Part shown: positions 9,761 through 20,576 of the stretch, one piece after another | Layout: every line of letters starts with the position of its first letter | How positions within the stretch are numbered: the first letter of the stretch is position 1 | Assembly: GCF_009728995.1 (NCBI RefSeq) | Contig: NZ_VTZW01000004.1 | Span: forward strand, 124,001 to 188,000 | Direction: 5' to 3' | Length of the DNA: 64,000 nt | Origin: Streptomonospora sp. PA3 | GTDB lineage: Bacteria; Actinomycetota; Actinomycetes; Streptosporangiales; Streptosporangiaceae | Notes under the pieces: model-generated | What the model was told of the DNA's origin: nothing | Database searches by the model: none | Seen by the model: the letters and a program-made list of their open reading frames with translations, nothing else | Program-made: the position numbers and the translations under genes

Positions 9761-10495
9761 TCAGCCGGCCGTGTAGACGACGAACGAGGCCGCGATGTAG
9801 TGGCAGGCGTAGGCCGCCACGGTCAGCGAGTGGAAGACCTCGTGGAAGCCGAACCAGCGCGGCGCGGGGTCGGGCCGCTTGAGCGCGTAGACCACGGCGC
9901 CGGCGCTGTAGAGCAGACCGCCCACCAGCACCAGGATCCAGGCCGCCGGGTGGGTGCCGCCGATGAGCTGCGGGACGAACAGCACCGCCACCCAGCCGAT
10001 CGCCAGGTACAGGGCGGTGGACAGCCAGCGCGGCGCGTTGACCCAGAGCACCTTGAACAGCACCCCGGCGATCGCGCCCGTCCAGATCAGCCACAGCATG
10101 GCGGTCTGCAGGCCGCCGTTCAGCACCAGGACCACGAAGGGCGTGTAGGTCCCGGCGATGATCAGGTAGATGTTCGCGTGGTCCATCCGGCGCAGCACGG
10201 CCATCGGGCGGCGGGACCAGTTGCCCACGTGGTAGACGGCCGAGGTGGCGAACAGCAGCACGGCGGAAACCCCGTAGACGGCCGCGGCGATGCGGGCGGG
10301 AGCCGTGGGCGCCAGGCTGACGAGCACGATTCCGGCCGCCAGCGCCAGCGGCGCGGTGCCCAGGTGCAGCCAGCCGCGCAGGCGCGGCTTGACCGCCTCG
10401 ACGATGTCGGCGGCGATGCCCAGCGCGCCCTCGTGCTGCTGGTCGGGGGGTGCGGGGTCCGGGCGCGCCGTGTCCTCGGGTCGCTGTGAACCCAC
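9761..10495 (-). CDS. Hemolysin III / adiponectin-receptor-like membrane protein
   Basis: A 244-aa seven-helix membrane protein of the HlyIII family. Diagnostic segments are FATSAVYHVGNWSRRPMAVL, RRMDHANIYLIIAGTYTPF and FGFHEVFHSLTVAAYACHY. They hold the conserved Ser/His/Asp/His residues that form the putative metal-dependent hydrolase site in the membrane. The start is GTG at 10495, with GGAGGAG 7 nt upstream; the frame remains open for 48 more codons but without a ribosome site. A strong palindrome with promoter-like sequence lies about 95 bp upstream (10589-10610). Its physiological role in actinobacteria is unclear. Confidence 0.85.
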   Translation of the reverse strand: MGSQRPEDTARPDPAPPDQQHEGALGIAADIVEAVKPRLRGWLHLGTAPLALAAGIVLVSLAPTAPARIAAAVYGVSAVLLFATSAVYHVGNWSRRPMAVLRRMDHANIYLIIAGTYTPFVVLVLNGGLQTAMLWLIWTGAIAGVLFKVLWVNAPRWLSTALYLAIGWVAVLFVPQLIGGTHPAAWILVLVGGLLYSAGAVVYALKRPDPAPRWFGFHEVFHSLTVAAYACHYIAASFVVYTAG

Positions 10496-10588
10496 GCCTG
10501 CTCCTCCGTCCTCCTGCGTGCCTTTTGCGGCGCGCAGTCCGGGCGGCCGGACCGCCGCGCCGCAGGTGAGGCCCTCCAGCGGCGAGTC

Positions 10589-10610
10589 TAACCTACGCAC
10601 CCGTAGGTTA
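10589..10610. promoter_or_regulatory. Perfect palindromic operator TAACCTAC-N6-GTAGGTTA
   Basis: Eight-bp perfect arms with a 6-bp spacer, 22 bp in all. Both arms contain TAGGTT, the common actinobacterial -10 sequence, one on each strand. The position is upstream of the hemolysin-III gene and downstream of the DUF2252 gene. The size and symmetry fit a TetR-family operator, but no regulator gene is adjacent. Confidence 0.6.
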
Positions 10611-10678
10611 CTGGTCGGTAGCGGTATGGTGCTGCGCACAGAGCGGCGGGCGGCGCCTCCGCCGCTCGCCCCTCGGGG

Positions 10679-12040
10679 TCACCCGTAGGAGCGCGCGGCG
10701 CCGGTGGAGCGCACACCGGGGACGGCGTTGTTGCGGAACGCGTCGACGAACAGGGCGCGGTCCTTGCGTGCCTGGTCGGCGTAGCGGCGGGCGAACTCGG
10801 TGTTCCAGGCGACGAACTCCTCCTCGTGCCCGTCGAGGACGTTCATGATCGCCTCCTCGGTCTGGAAGGGCACCAGCGACTGGTCGGAGTCGCGGTCGGA
10901 GACGCAGTGCGCCTTGGCCGTGGCCTGGCCCAGGTAGGCCAGTACCTCCCCGATCTCGTCCGGCTCGGTCAGGTCGCCCCACTCCAGGTCGGAGGTGTAG
11001 GGGGACAGCTCGGAGACCACGAAGCCGATGCCGCCGAGCTCGGTGTAGCCCAGCAGCGGGTCGGCGTGGGCCTGCAACGCGCGCTGGGAGACGGCCGTGC
11101 GGTGGCCGTGGTGCAGGAAGTAGTCGGTGATGCGGGCGTCGTCGACCACCCGGGCGGGAGCGGCCACGTTGCCCTGCTTCATCGACAGCACGATGTCGTT
11201 GTCCAGGGCTTCGCTGAAGCCCTCGATGAGGACGTTGTAGGCGGGCAGGCCGGCGCTGCCGATGCCGAACCCGGACTTGCCGACGACGTCCTTGACCCGG
11301 TAGGCGATGGAGCCGTACCGCTTGTCGGCGGGAATCGTCGCCCGGTAGGCGTCGAAGGCCGCGGCCACCGCCTCGCGCTCGTCGTCGCCCAGCCGCCGCA
11401 CGCCGGAGTCCTCGCGGAAGTGGCGGTCGTAGCCGTCGATGTGCGTCATGGAGTCCAGCAGCGAGACGCGGCTGCTCATCCGGCTGCGCCGGAGCACCTC
11501 GCGGATCACGCCGCGGGTGGTGTCCAGCCGCAGCGAGAACGCCTCGTCGCCGCTGTGCTCGGCGAACCAGCGCACCTGCTCGACGTAGGAGCGCACGTAG
11601 GCCGCCACCAGCGCGTCGATGTCCTCGTCGGAGAAGGCCTTGCGCCAGCACAGCAGGGCGACGCTGGCGACGAACCGCCGCACGTCCCAGGTGAAGTGGC
11701 CCAGGTAGGCCTCGTCGAAGTCGTTGACGTCGAAGATGAGCGAGCCCTGCGCGTCCATGTAGGTGCCGAAGTTCTCGGCGTGCAGGTCGCCCTGGATCCA
11801 GACGCGCGAGGTGCGCTCGTCGGCCCAGGGGTCGGCCATGCCGACGACGTCGGCGTAGAACAGGCAGGCGCTGCCGCGGTAGAAGGCGAAGGGATCGGCC
11901 GCCATCTTGCGGAACTTGGTCCTGAAGGCGTCGGGAGCGGCCTCCATCAGCTCGGAGAACGCGTCGACCAGGGTGGCGATGATCCGCTCCTGGCGTTCGG
12001 CGTCGGATGATGCGGGCACCAGATCGCTCGATTCGGTCAT
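10679..12040 (-). CDS. DUF2252 family protein (aminoglycoside-phosphotransferase-like fold)
   Basis: A 453-aa protein of the DUF2252 family, known in actinobacteria and without an established activity. Conserved blocks include DPFAFYRGSACLFYADV, the kinase-like IQGDLHAENFGTYMDAQG with DVNDFDEAYLGHFTWDVRR (resembling HxDxxxxN and D-F-D phosphotransferase motifs), and YFLHHGHRTAVSQRALQAHAD. A phosphotransferase-like fold is an inference from those motifs. The ATG at 12040 has GGGAG about 10 nt upstream. The long frame upstream of it is GC-rich noise. The gene stands alone, divergent from ppdK. Confidence 0.8.
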   Translation of the reverse strand: MTESSDLVPASSDAERQERIIATLVDAFSELMEAAPDAFRTKFRKMAADPFAFYRGSACLFYADVVGMADPWADERTSRVWIQGDLHAENFGTYMDAQGSLIFDVNDFDEAYLGHFTWDVRRFVASVALLCWRKAFSDEDIDALVAAYVRSYVEQVRWFAEHSGDEAFSLRLDTTRGVIREVLRRSRMSSRVSLLDSMTHIDGYDRHFREDSGVRRLGDDEREAVAAAFDAYRATIPADKRYGSIAYRVKDVVGKSGFGIGSAGLPAYNVLIEGFSEALDNDIVLSMKQGNVAAPARVVDDARITDYFLHHGHRTAVSQRALQAHADPLLGYTELGGIGFVVSELSPYTSDLEWGDLTEPDEIGEVLAYLGQATAKAHCVSDRDSDQSLVPFQTEEAIMNVLDGHEEEFVAWNTEFARRYADQARKDRALFVDAFRNNAVPGVRSTGAARSYG

Positions 12041-12495
12041 ACCCGCATACTCCCAGCGCCGCGCGGCCGTGTGCAGTATCCCCGGCGGGTGATGCGCCAC
12101 TTCTCCACCGGCCCGCCCGGTGCCGCCGGCGGGTCCGCGCGGCCCGGTGCCCGCAGGGCGGGCCGATCGCGCCGCAGCGGTGCTCCGGGGCGGAGTGGAC
12201 CAGTGCGGCCGCGCCGCCTCCGCGGCCGTGCCCGGGGCGGTGCCACACCAGCCACACCCGCAACCACCTGCGCGTCGACTTCGATCGGCCCGGATGCGGC
12301 CGCACCCTGCGCCGGATGAGGCTCGAATTCGTCCAGACCATTGGTTTAGACCTATTGCAATGCTCCTGCCTGCAGAAACGCCGGTAGTAGGGTGGGGTGA
12401 GTAGTCGGAAGCGGTCTGCTGGGTAGAGTCCCCGGCATTCGAGGACGAGCGGCGTGCGGCCGGTCGCAAGCCGTTTCCGACAGCAGGGAGCCACC
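12041..12495. other. 455-bp divergent intergenic region with a dre-like site
   Basis: Lies between the divergent DUF2252 and ppdK genes and holds no supported gene. At 12340-12355 the sequence ATTGGTTTAGACCTAT matches the DasR operator (dre) consensus ACTGGTCTAGACCACT at 12 of 16 positions. It sits in a locally AT-rich patch about 140 bp before the ppdK start. TAGTAGGGT at about 12385-12395 could be part of a promoter, but no convincing -35 box is spaced with it. Confidence 0.5.
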
Positions 12496-15174
<2,679 letters not shown>

Positions 15175-15326
15175 TCGGCACACCCGGCACCGGCCCGGGG
15201 CGCGCGGTAGAGGATTCCGCGCGCCCCGGGCCGCCCGGCGGCCGCGCGCCCGCGGAGCAGCGCCGGGAGGGCCGCGGAGTCGGTTATCGTCGGGCGTATC
15301 CGACGATCGAGACCCGGGGGTGACCG

Positions 15327-16271
15327 GTGCCAGAAGCGGGGGAGGACCGCGGCGACGCCGCCTGGCCGCGGGAGGCGGCCGGACACCCGGCCGAGGCCAC
15401 GCGGGTCTTCACCCGCGGCGTCGCGGCCGACCGCACCCAGCCGCTGTCCCGCGACGGCGCGCCCGGCGGCACCCGGCCCGCCGAACCGGGCGGCGACCCC
15501 GCCCCCTGGCCCCGTGCCGGGGCCGCCGAGGACGCGGGCGGGGAGCGGACGCGCGTCATGCGCCGTCCTGCGGCGGCGCCGGAGCCGGCGGCCGAGCCGG
15601 AGGGCCGGGGCCCGCGCGGCGGCCGCGCCGCCCGCCCGGCGCCGCGGCGGCGGCGCCGCTTTCGGCTGCGCTGGATCGTGGCGGCGGTGCTGCTGCTCGC
15701 GCTTGCGACTCCGCCCGGCACGTGGGCCTGGGTGTGGTACACCGCGCGCGCCGACGAGCGGCCGCCCTCGGACGCGATCCTGGTGCTGGGTGCCAGCCAG
15801 TACAACGGCCGCCCCTCGCCGGTCTTCGAGGCGCGGCTCGCCCACGCCCACGAGCTCTACCGCGAAGGCGTCGCCCCCGTTCTGGTCACCGTCGGCGGCA
15901 ACCAGCCCGGCGACAACTACACCGAAGGCGGCTCGGGGCGCGACTGGCTGGTCGAGCACGGCGTGCCCGCCGGCGACGTCGTCGCCATCGAGGAGGGCGA
16001 CGACACCCTGCAGAGCATCCGGGCCGTCCAGGACGTCTACGACCGGCGCGGCTGGTCCGGCATGGTGATCGTCACCGACCCCTGGCACAGCCTGCGCTCG
16101 CGCCTGATGGCCGAGGACCACGGCATGGAGGCGGCCACCTCGCCGTCGCGGTCGGGACCCGCCGTGATCGAGCGCGAGACCCAGCTGTGGTACATCACCC
16201 GCGAGACGGCGTCCCTCTGGTACTACTGGATCTTCGGCGACAGCAGCGACATCGAGGTCACCGCCGCCTGA
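15327..16271 (+). CDS. YdcF/SanA-type DUF218 envelope protein
   Basis: A 314-aa protein. The first ~110 residues are Pro/Ala/Gly/Arg-rich and likely disordered and cytoplasmic. Then comes one transmembrane helix (WIVAAVLLLALATPPGTWAW), followed by an extracytoplasmic DUF218 domain: SDAILVLGASQYNGRPSPVF, LYREGVAPVLVTVGG, IEEGDDTLQSIRAVQDVYD, MVIVTDPWHSLRSRLMAEDHG. The family is implicated in envelope functions, with no settled enzymatic role. The GTG at 15327 was preferred; GTG 15320 is in another frame. It lies 65 bp upstream of dgt and probably shares its transcript. Confidence 0.75.
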   Translation: MPEAGEDRGDAAWPREAAGHPAEATRVFTRGVAADRTQPLSRDGAPGGTRPAEPGGDPAPWPRAGAAEDAGGERTRVMRRPAAAPEPAAEPEGRGPRGGRAARPAPRRRRRFRLRWIVAAVLLLALATPPGTWAWVWYTARADERPPSDAILVLGASQYNGRPSPVFEARLAHAHELYREGVAPVLVTVGGNQPGDNYTEGGSGRDWLVEHGVPAGDVVAIEEGDDTLQSIRAVQDVYDRRGWSGMVIVTDPWHSLRSRLMAEDHGMEAATSPSRSGPAVIERETQLWYITRETASLWYYWIFGDSSDIEVTAA

Positions 16272-16336
16272 TCCCGCCGCGCCCGCCCCCGCGCGCCGCG
16301 CGCCCGGGCGGGCGTTGCATAGAGTCGACTGCAACC

Positions 16337-17614
16337 ATGGCTGCCAGCGACGAGACCCCACCGCGGGGCTACAGCGCCCACGACCGGCGGCGCTGGGCCC
16401 CCGAACCCGCCAAGAGCCGGGCGCGCGGCCCCTTCGAGCGCGACCGGGCGCGCGTGCTGCACAGCTTCGCGCTGCGCAGGCTCGCCGCCAAGACGCAGGT
16501 GGTTCAGCCGGGCGCCAGCGACTTCCCGCGTACTCGGCTCACCCACTCCCTGGAGTGCGCCCAGATCGGCCGCGAGCTGGGCGGGTCGCTGGGGTGCGAT
16601 CCCGACCTGGTCGAGGCCGCCTGCCTGGCCCACGACCTGGGGCATCCGCCCTTCGGCCACAACGGCGAGAAGGCCCTGGACGCCGCGGCCGCCGCCTGCG
16701 GCGGGTTCGAGGGCAACGCCCAGAGCCTGCGGCTGCTCACCCGCCTGGAGGGCAAGGTCGTCGTCGGCGACGACCCCGCGGCCGAGGCGGCCAGCGCCGG
16801 CCTGAACCTGACCCGGGCGACTCTGGACGCCACCCTGAAGTACCCGTGGCCGCGCGGCGGAGGAGACGGCCGCAAGTTCAACTGCTACCCCGACGACCTG
16901 GCGGTCTTCGCGTGGATCCGCGAGGGCGCGCCCGCGCCGCGCGGCGGCGGGCCGCCTCCGGTGTGCTTCGAGGCCCAGATCATGGACTGGGCCGACGACG
17001 TGGCCTACTCCGTGCACGACCTGGAGGACGCCCTGTACGCGGGCATGATCCGGCTGCCCGCGCTGCACAGCCGCGCCGAGCGCTCGGCGGTGTGCGCGGT
17101 GGCCGCGCGCCGCTACACCGACGCCGGTGCGGCCGAGCTGGAGGAGGTCTTCGCCGAGCTGATGGCCGAGCCCTTCTGGCCCAAGGAGTTCTGCGGCGAC
17201 CTGGGCTCGCTGGCGGCCCTGAAGAACCTCACCAGCGAGCTGATCGGGCGGCTGTGCCGCTCGGCCGAACAGGCCACCCGCCGGGTCTGCGGCCCCGAGC
17301 CCATCACCCGCTACGCCGCCGACCTGGTCGTCCCGCGCCGCAGCCTGCTCGAATGCGCCCTGCTCAAGGCGTTGACCGCCCACTACGTCATGGGGCGCAC
17401 GGAGGCGGTGGCCTACCAGGCCCGCGAACGCGAGATCATCGCCGAACTGGTCGACGCCGTCCGCCGCGGCGCCCCCGCCACCCTGGACGGCCCCTTCCGC
17501 ACGGCCTACGAGCAGGCCCCCGACGACACCGCCGCCCTCCGCGTCGTCGTCGACCAGATCGCCTCCCTCACCGACACCTCCGCCCGCGCCTGGCACGAGC
17601 GGCTGGCGGGGTAG
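16337..17614 (+). CDS. dgt: Deoxyguanosine triphosphate triphosphohydrolase-like protein (HD domain)
   Basis: A 425-aa HD-superfamily enzyme that hydrolyses dNTPs to deoxynucleoside and triphosphate. Metal-site motifs are FPRTRLTHSLECAQIGREL (first His), CLAHDLGHPPFGHNGEKAL (HD pair and following His) and IMDWADDVAYSVHDLEDAL (last Asp). It belongs to the shorter dgt-like group common in actinobacteria, next to dnaG in many genomes; here dnaG is about 17 kb away. The ATG at 16337 has no clear Shine-Dalgarno. A TAGAGT -10-like box at 16320-16325 would give a very short leader. Confidence 0.9.
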   Translation: MAASDETPPRGYSAHDRRRWAPEPAKSRARGPFERDRARVLHSFALRRLAAKTQVVQPGASDFPRTRLTHSLECAQIGRELGGSLGCDPDLVEAACLAHDLGHPPFGHNGEKALDAAAAACGGFEGNAQSLRLLTRLEGKVVVGDDPAAEAASAGLNLTRATLDATLKYPWPRGGGDGRKFNCYPDDLAVFAWIREGAPAPRGGGPPPVCFEAQIMDWADDVAYSVHDLEDALYAGMIRLPALHSRAERSAVCAVAARRYTDAGAAELEEVFAELMAEPFWPKEFCGDLGSLAALKNLTSELIGRLCRSAEQATRRVCGPEPITRYAADLVVPRRSLLECALLKALTAHYVMGRTEAVAYQAREREIIAELVDAVRRGAPATLDGPFRTAYEQAPDDTAALRVVVDQIASLTDTSARAWHERLAG

Positions 17615-17687
17615 GCGGGAGCCGGCGAGGCGACCGACCGGCCGGGGCCGGCTGGCGGGTGCCTCATCGCCGGCCGTTCGGACGTCC

Positions 17688-18092
17688 TCAGGCCCGGGGA
17701 ACGGGACGGGAAGCCAGCGAGATCTCGACATGGAAGCAATCCCTGAGTTCGTGCCGGGTGCGGTCGTCGTCCGCCGTGTCGTCGAACAGGGCGGTCAGCT
17801 CCTCCTCGAGTTCGGCGTTCCACTCGTCCTCCGTCCAGCTGATGCGCGCGGCGGTCAGCAGCAGCCGCGGAGCCGAATAGGTCAACGACAGCGACACGTC
17901 GTCGAGCGGGGTGACGTCGAGCTCGACGTCGTCGGCGGCGCCGACCCGGACGCCGGCCAGCGGCAACTTCAGGGCCGGGCGCCCTTGGCGGCGCAGGTAC
18001 AGGTCGAGGTCCTTGCCGCTGCCCTGGATGACCACGCTCACCATGGCGATGCCTTCGGCGGGAACGGGCACGGACCAGGTTCTCGTCGCCAT
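17688..18092 (-). CDS. Hypothetical acidic protein, 134 aa
   Basis: I do not recognise a family. The protein begins MATRTWSVPVPAEGIAMVSV, has alternating hydrophobic beta-like segments in the first 80 residues and an acidic, helical C-terminal half (EDEWNAELEEELTALFDDTADDD). There is no signal peptide or membrane segment. The ATG is preceded by GGAGG. It converges with dgt. A perfect tandem 15-bp repeat lies 57-86 bp upstream of the start, where an operator would be expected. Confidence 0.55.
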   Translation of the reverse strand: MATRTWSVPVPAEGIAMVSVVIQGSGKDLDLYLRRQGRPALKLPLAGVRVGAADDVELDVTPLDDVSLSLTYSAPRLLLTAARISWTEDEWNAELEEELTALFDDTADDDRTRHELRDCFHVEISLASRPVPRA

Positions 18093-18148
18093 AGCTCCTC
18101 CGGTGCTTGGCGGCCGGGTGAGTCGCCTGCACTGTCGGTCCCGACCGC

Positions 18149-18178
18149 GACGGATTGTCGACTGACGGATTGTCGACT
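18149..18178 (-). repeat. Tandem 15-bp repeat, probable operator
   Basis: GACGGATTGTCGACT occurs twice back to back (18149-18163 and 18164-18178), each with an internal GTCGAC palindrome, followed by ATCCGTATAC. On the minus strand this stands upstream of the 134-aa gene that starts at 18092, next to ATACGGAT. The rest of 18093-18421 has no gene. Confidence 0.6.
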
Positions 18179-18421
18179 ATCCGTATACAGGTAGGCACCG
18201 ACGGTTTTCGCGCCGGCTGCGCCGGCCCGGTGCGGCGTCCTTCCTCCACCGCTGCGGACCGGATCCGCCGGGCGGGTCGCGGTCCGGGTGCTAATGTGGC
18301 GGCGCCGCCTGCGCGGTGAGGTGACGCGATCTCCGTTGTGGTGAACCGCGCGCCCGCCGCCTGCGGTTCATGCTCCTGGCGGGGGTGGACCGCCGCGCCG
18401 GTGTCCTTACGGAAGGTCTTC

Positions 18422-19228
18422 ATGCCGGCTTCATCGCCGTATTCGCCGTCGTCCTCGGCGTTCTCCGCCGTCGTCGATCGGCTGCGCGGTGACGGGTGCG
18501 TCTTCGCCGAGGACGAGGCCCGGTTGCTGTTCTCGGCCGCATCCGCTCCCTCGGACCTGGATGCGCTGGTCGAGCGCCGCGCCGCCGGGGAGCCGCTCGA
18601 ACACGTCGTGGGCTGGGCCGAGTTCTGCGGACTGCGCATCGCCGTCGATCCCGGCGTTTTCGTGCCGCGGCGGCGCACCGAGTTCCTCGTGCGGCAGGCG
18701 GCGGCCCGCGCGCCCGCTGAGCCCGTCGTCGTCGACCTGTGCTGCGGGACGGGGGCGCTGGGTGCCGCACTGGCCGCGCTGCGGCCCGGAGCCGAGGTGC
18801 ACGCCGCCGACGCCGACCCGGCCGCGGTGGCCTGCGCCCGGCGCAACCTCGCCGGGCTCGGCGGCCGGGTCTATGCGGGGGACCTCTACGACCCGCTGCC
18901 GCGCGGTCTGCGCGGGCGGGTGGACGTGCTGGCGGCCAACGTGCCCTACGTGCCCACCGGGGAGATCGGTCTGCTGCCCGGCGAGGCGCGCGACCACGAG
19001 GCCCGCTCGGCCCTCGACGGCGGCCCCGACGGCCTGGACGTGCTGCGCCGGGTGAGCGCCGCGGCCGCGGACTGGCTCGCGCCGGACGGGCTCCTGCTGT
19101 CCGAGACGAGCGTGCGCCAGGCGCCCGCGGCCGCGGCGATCGCCGCGGCCGACGGCCTGGCGGTCCGCGTGGCCGCGGACGAGGAGGCGGACACCGCCGT
19201 CGTGGTGGCCACCGCTCCGAACGGCTGA
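18422..19228 (+). CDS. Putative protein N5-glutamine methyltransferase (HemK/PrmC family)
   Basis: A 268-aa class I SAM methyltransferase. An N-terminal helical substrate domain ends in the linker GEPLEHVVGWAEFCGLRIAV. It is followed by FVPRRRTEFLV, the SAM loop VVDLCCGTGALGAAL and the catalytic motif NVPYVPTGE (family consensus NPPY). PrmC modifies the GGQ glutamine of release factors. The Asn-Val-Pro-Tyr variant and the absence of a neighbouring prfA point to a PrmC paralogue rather than the canonical enzyme. The ATG at 18422 follows GGAAGG; a frame start at 18338 has weaker support. Confidence 0.78.
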   Translation: MPASSPYSPSSSAFSAVVDRLRGDGCVFAEDEARLLFSAASAPSDLDALVERRAAGEPLEHVVGWAEFCGLRIAVDPGVFVPRRRTEFLVRQAAARAPAEPVVVDLCCGTGALGAALAALRPGAEVHAADADPAAVACARRNLAGLGGRVYAGDLYDPLPRGLRGRVDVLAANVPYVPTGEIGLLPGEARDHEARSALDGGPDGLDVLRRVSAAAADWLAPDGLLLSETSVRQAPAAAAIAAADGLAVRVAADEEADTAVVVATAPNG

Positions 19229-19342
19229 CGCTCTGGGGCGCGAGCGCGGTACCGCGCCGCCGCGGTCGCCGCGCCGCGGACGGCTCATCGCCTCGGTACG
19301 AGCGTGCCACCGCCCACGTCGCCACCGCTCCGAACGGCTGAC
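19208..19342 (+). repeat. 22-bp direct repeat around the methyltransferase stop codon
   Basis: The 22-bp sequence at 19208-19229, including the last codons (Thr-Ala-Pro-Asn-Gly) and stop, is repeated perfectly at 19321-19342. It looks like a tail duplication or the trace of an insertion and loss. The remaining bases to 19440 show no gene. Confidence 0.6.
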
Positions 19343-19445
19343 ATCCCCGTGTCCGCACGGCCGGCATCGCCGCGGCCGGCGCGGTTCCGCTCCCGGCGGG
19401 CGCGGTCCGTTGCGCATCCGTTGTGATCCGGATTACGCGGTCCCC

Positions 19446-19474
19446 TTGACGGGGGTGAATGTTAGCGCTAACAA
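19446..19474 (+). promoter_or_regulatory. Promoter and LacI-type operator of the ara regulator
   Basis: TTGACG (19446-19451), a 17-nt spacer and TAACAA (19469-19474) form a promoter. A perfect 14-bp palindrome TGTTAGCGCTAACA (19460-19473) with the central CG typical of LacI/GalR operators lies between the boxes and over the -10. A near copy occurs at 20588-20601, so the downstream LacI protein probably represses itself and araB. Confidence 0.8.
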
Positions 19475-19527
19475 TGTTGCTCACGTCACCTGGACGTGAG
19501 ACCTCGACCGCAGAACCTGGAGCACGC

Positions 19528-20553
19528 ATGTCGGTACCCGTTGGGCGCAGTCCGGTCATGGCCGATGTCGCGCGGCTGGCCGGAGTGTCCCATCAGACCG
19601 TCTCGCGCGTGCTCAACGGGCACCCCAACGTCCGCGCGGAGACCCAGGCCCGGGTGCAGGCCGCGATCGAGGAGCTGGGCTACCGCCGCAACTCCTCGGC
19701 GCGGGCGCTGGTCACCCGCCGCACCGGCGTGATCGGGGTCGTCGCCTTCGACACCACCCACTACGGCCCCGCCCAGACGCTGTCGGGCATCGAGCACGCC
19801 GCGCGCGCCGACGGCTACTTCCTCAGCGTGGTGACGCTGCAGACCGTCACCCGCGAGGCCGTCAGCGAGGCGATGGACTACCTCGCCCAGCAGTCGGTCG
19901 AGGGCTACATCGTGATCGCGCCCAAGCGCGCGGTCGTCGAGGGCCTGGCCGGCCAGCCCGCCGAGCGCCCGGTCGTGGCGGTCGAGGGCGGCGAGGCCCC
20001 GGATGTCCCCGTCGTCTGCGTCGACCAGGTCGGCGGCGGCTATCTGGCAACGCGCCACCTGCTCGAGTTGGGCCACCGCACGGTGCACCACATCGCCGGC
20101 CCCGGCGACTGGCTGGAGGCCGAGGGCCGCATCGCCGGCTGGCGCCGGGCCCTGGAGGAGGCTGGCGCGCCGGTCCCCGCCCCGCTGCACGGCGACTGGC
20201 GGCCCCGCTCGGGCTACCGGATCGGCGCCCAATTGGCCGGCGACCCCGACGTCACGGCCGTGTTCGTGGCCAACGACCAGATGGCGCTGGGTGCGCTGCG
20301 GGCGCTGGGCGAGGCGGGCGTGCGGGTGCCCGACGACGTCAGCGTCATCGGCTTCGACGACATCCCCGAGTCCGAGTTCTTCACTCCGCCCCTGACCACG
20401 GTGGCCCAGGACTTCAGCGAAGTGGGCCGCCGCGGGATCGGCCTGCTGATCGACCTGCTGGAGGAACCCGCCACCGCCCCCTCGAGCCCGGCGCGCAGCG
20501 TGGTGCCTGCCCGCCTGGTCACCCGAGTCAGCACCGCACCCGCCCGCGCTTAG
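19528..20553 (+). CDS. LacI-family transcriptional regulator of the L-arabinose genes
   Basis: A 341-aa LacI/GalR regulator. The helix-turn-helix is at the N-terminus (MADVARLAGVSHQTVSRVLN, with hinge helix NSSARALVTRRTG), followed by a periplasmic-binding-protein-like effector domain (IGVVAFDTTHYGPAQTLSGI, VFVANDQMALGALRALGEAG, VIGFDDIPESEFFTPPLTTV). ATG 19528 has GGAG 7 nt upstream; the frame extends upstream through the operator. Position directly before araBDA and operators on both sides make L-arabinose or a derivative the likely inducer. Many bacteria use AraC or GntR-type AraR here instead. Confidence 0.88.
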   Translation: MSVPVGRSPVMADVARLAGVSHQTVSRVLNGHPNVRAETQARVQAAIEELGYRRNSSARALVTRRTGVIGVVAFDTTHYGPAQTLSGIEHAARADGYFLSVVTLQTVTREAVSEAMDYLAQQSVEGYIVIAPKRAVVEGLAGQPAERPVVAVEGGEAPDVPVVCVDQVGGGYLATRHLLELGHRTVHHIAGPGDWLEAEGRIAGWRRALEEAGAPVPAPLHGDWRPRSGYRIGAQLAGDPDVTAVFVANDQMALGALRALGEAGVRVPDDVSVIGFDDIPESEFFTPPLTTVAQDFSEVGRRGIGLLIDLLEEPATAPSSPARSVVPARLVTRVSTAPARA

Positions 20554-20576
20554 CCGGCCGCCCCTTGGAGGAGCTC

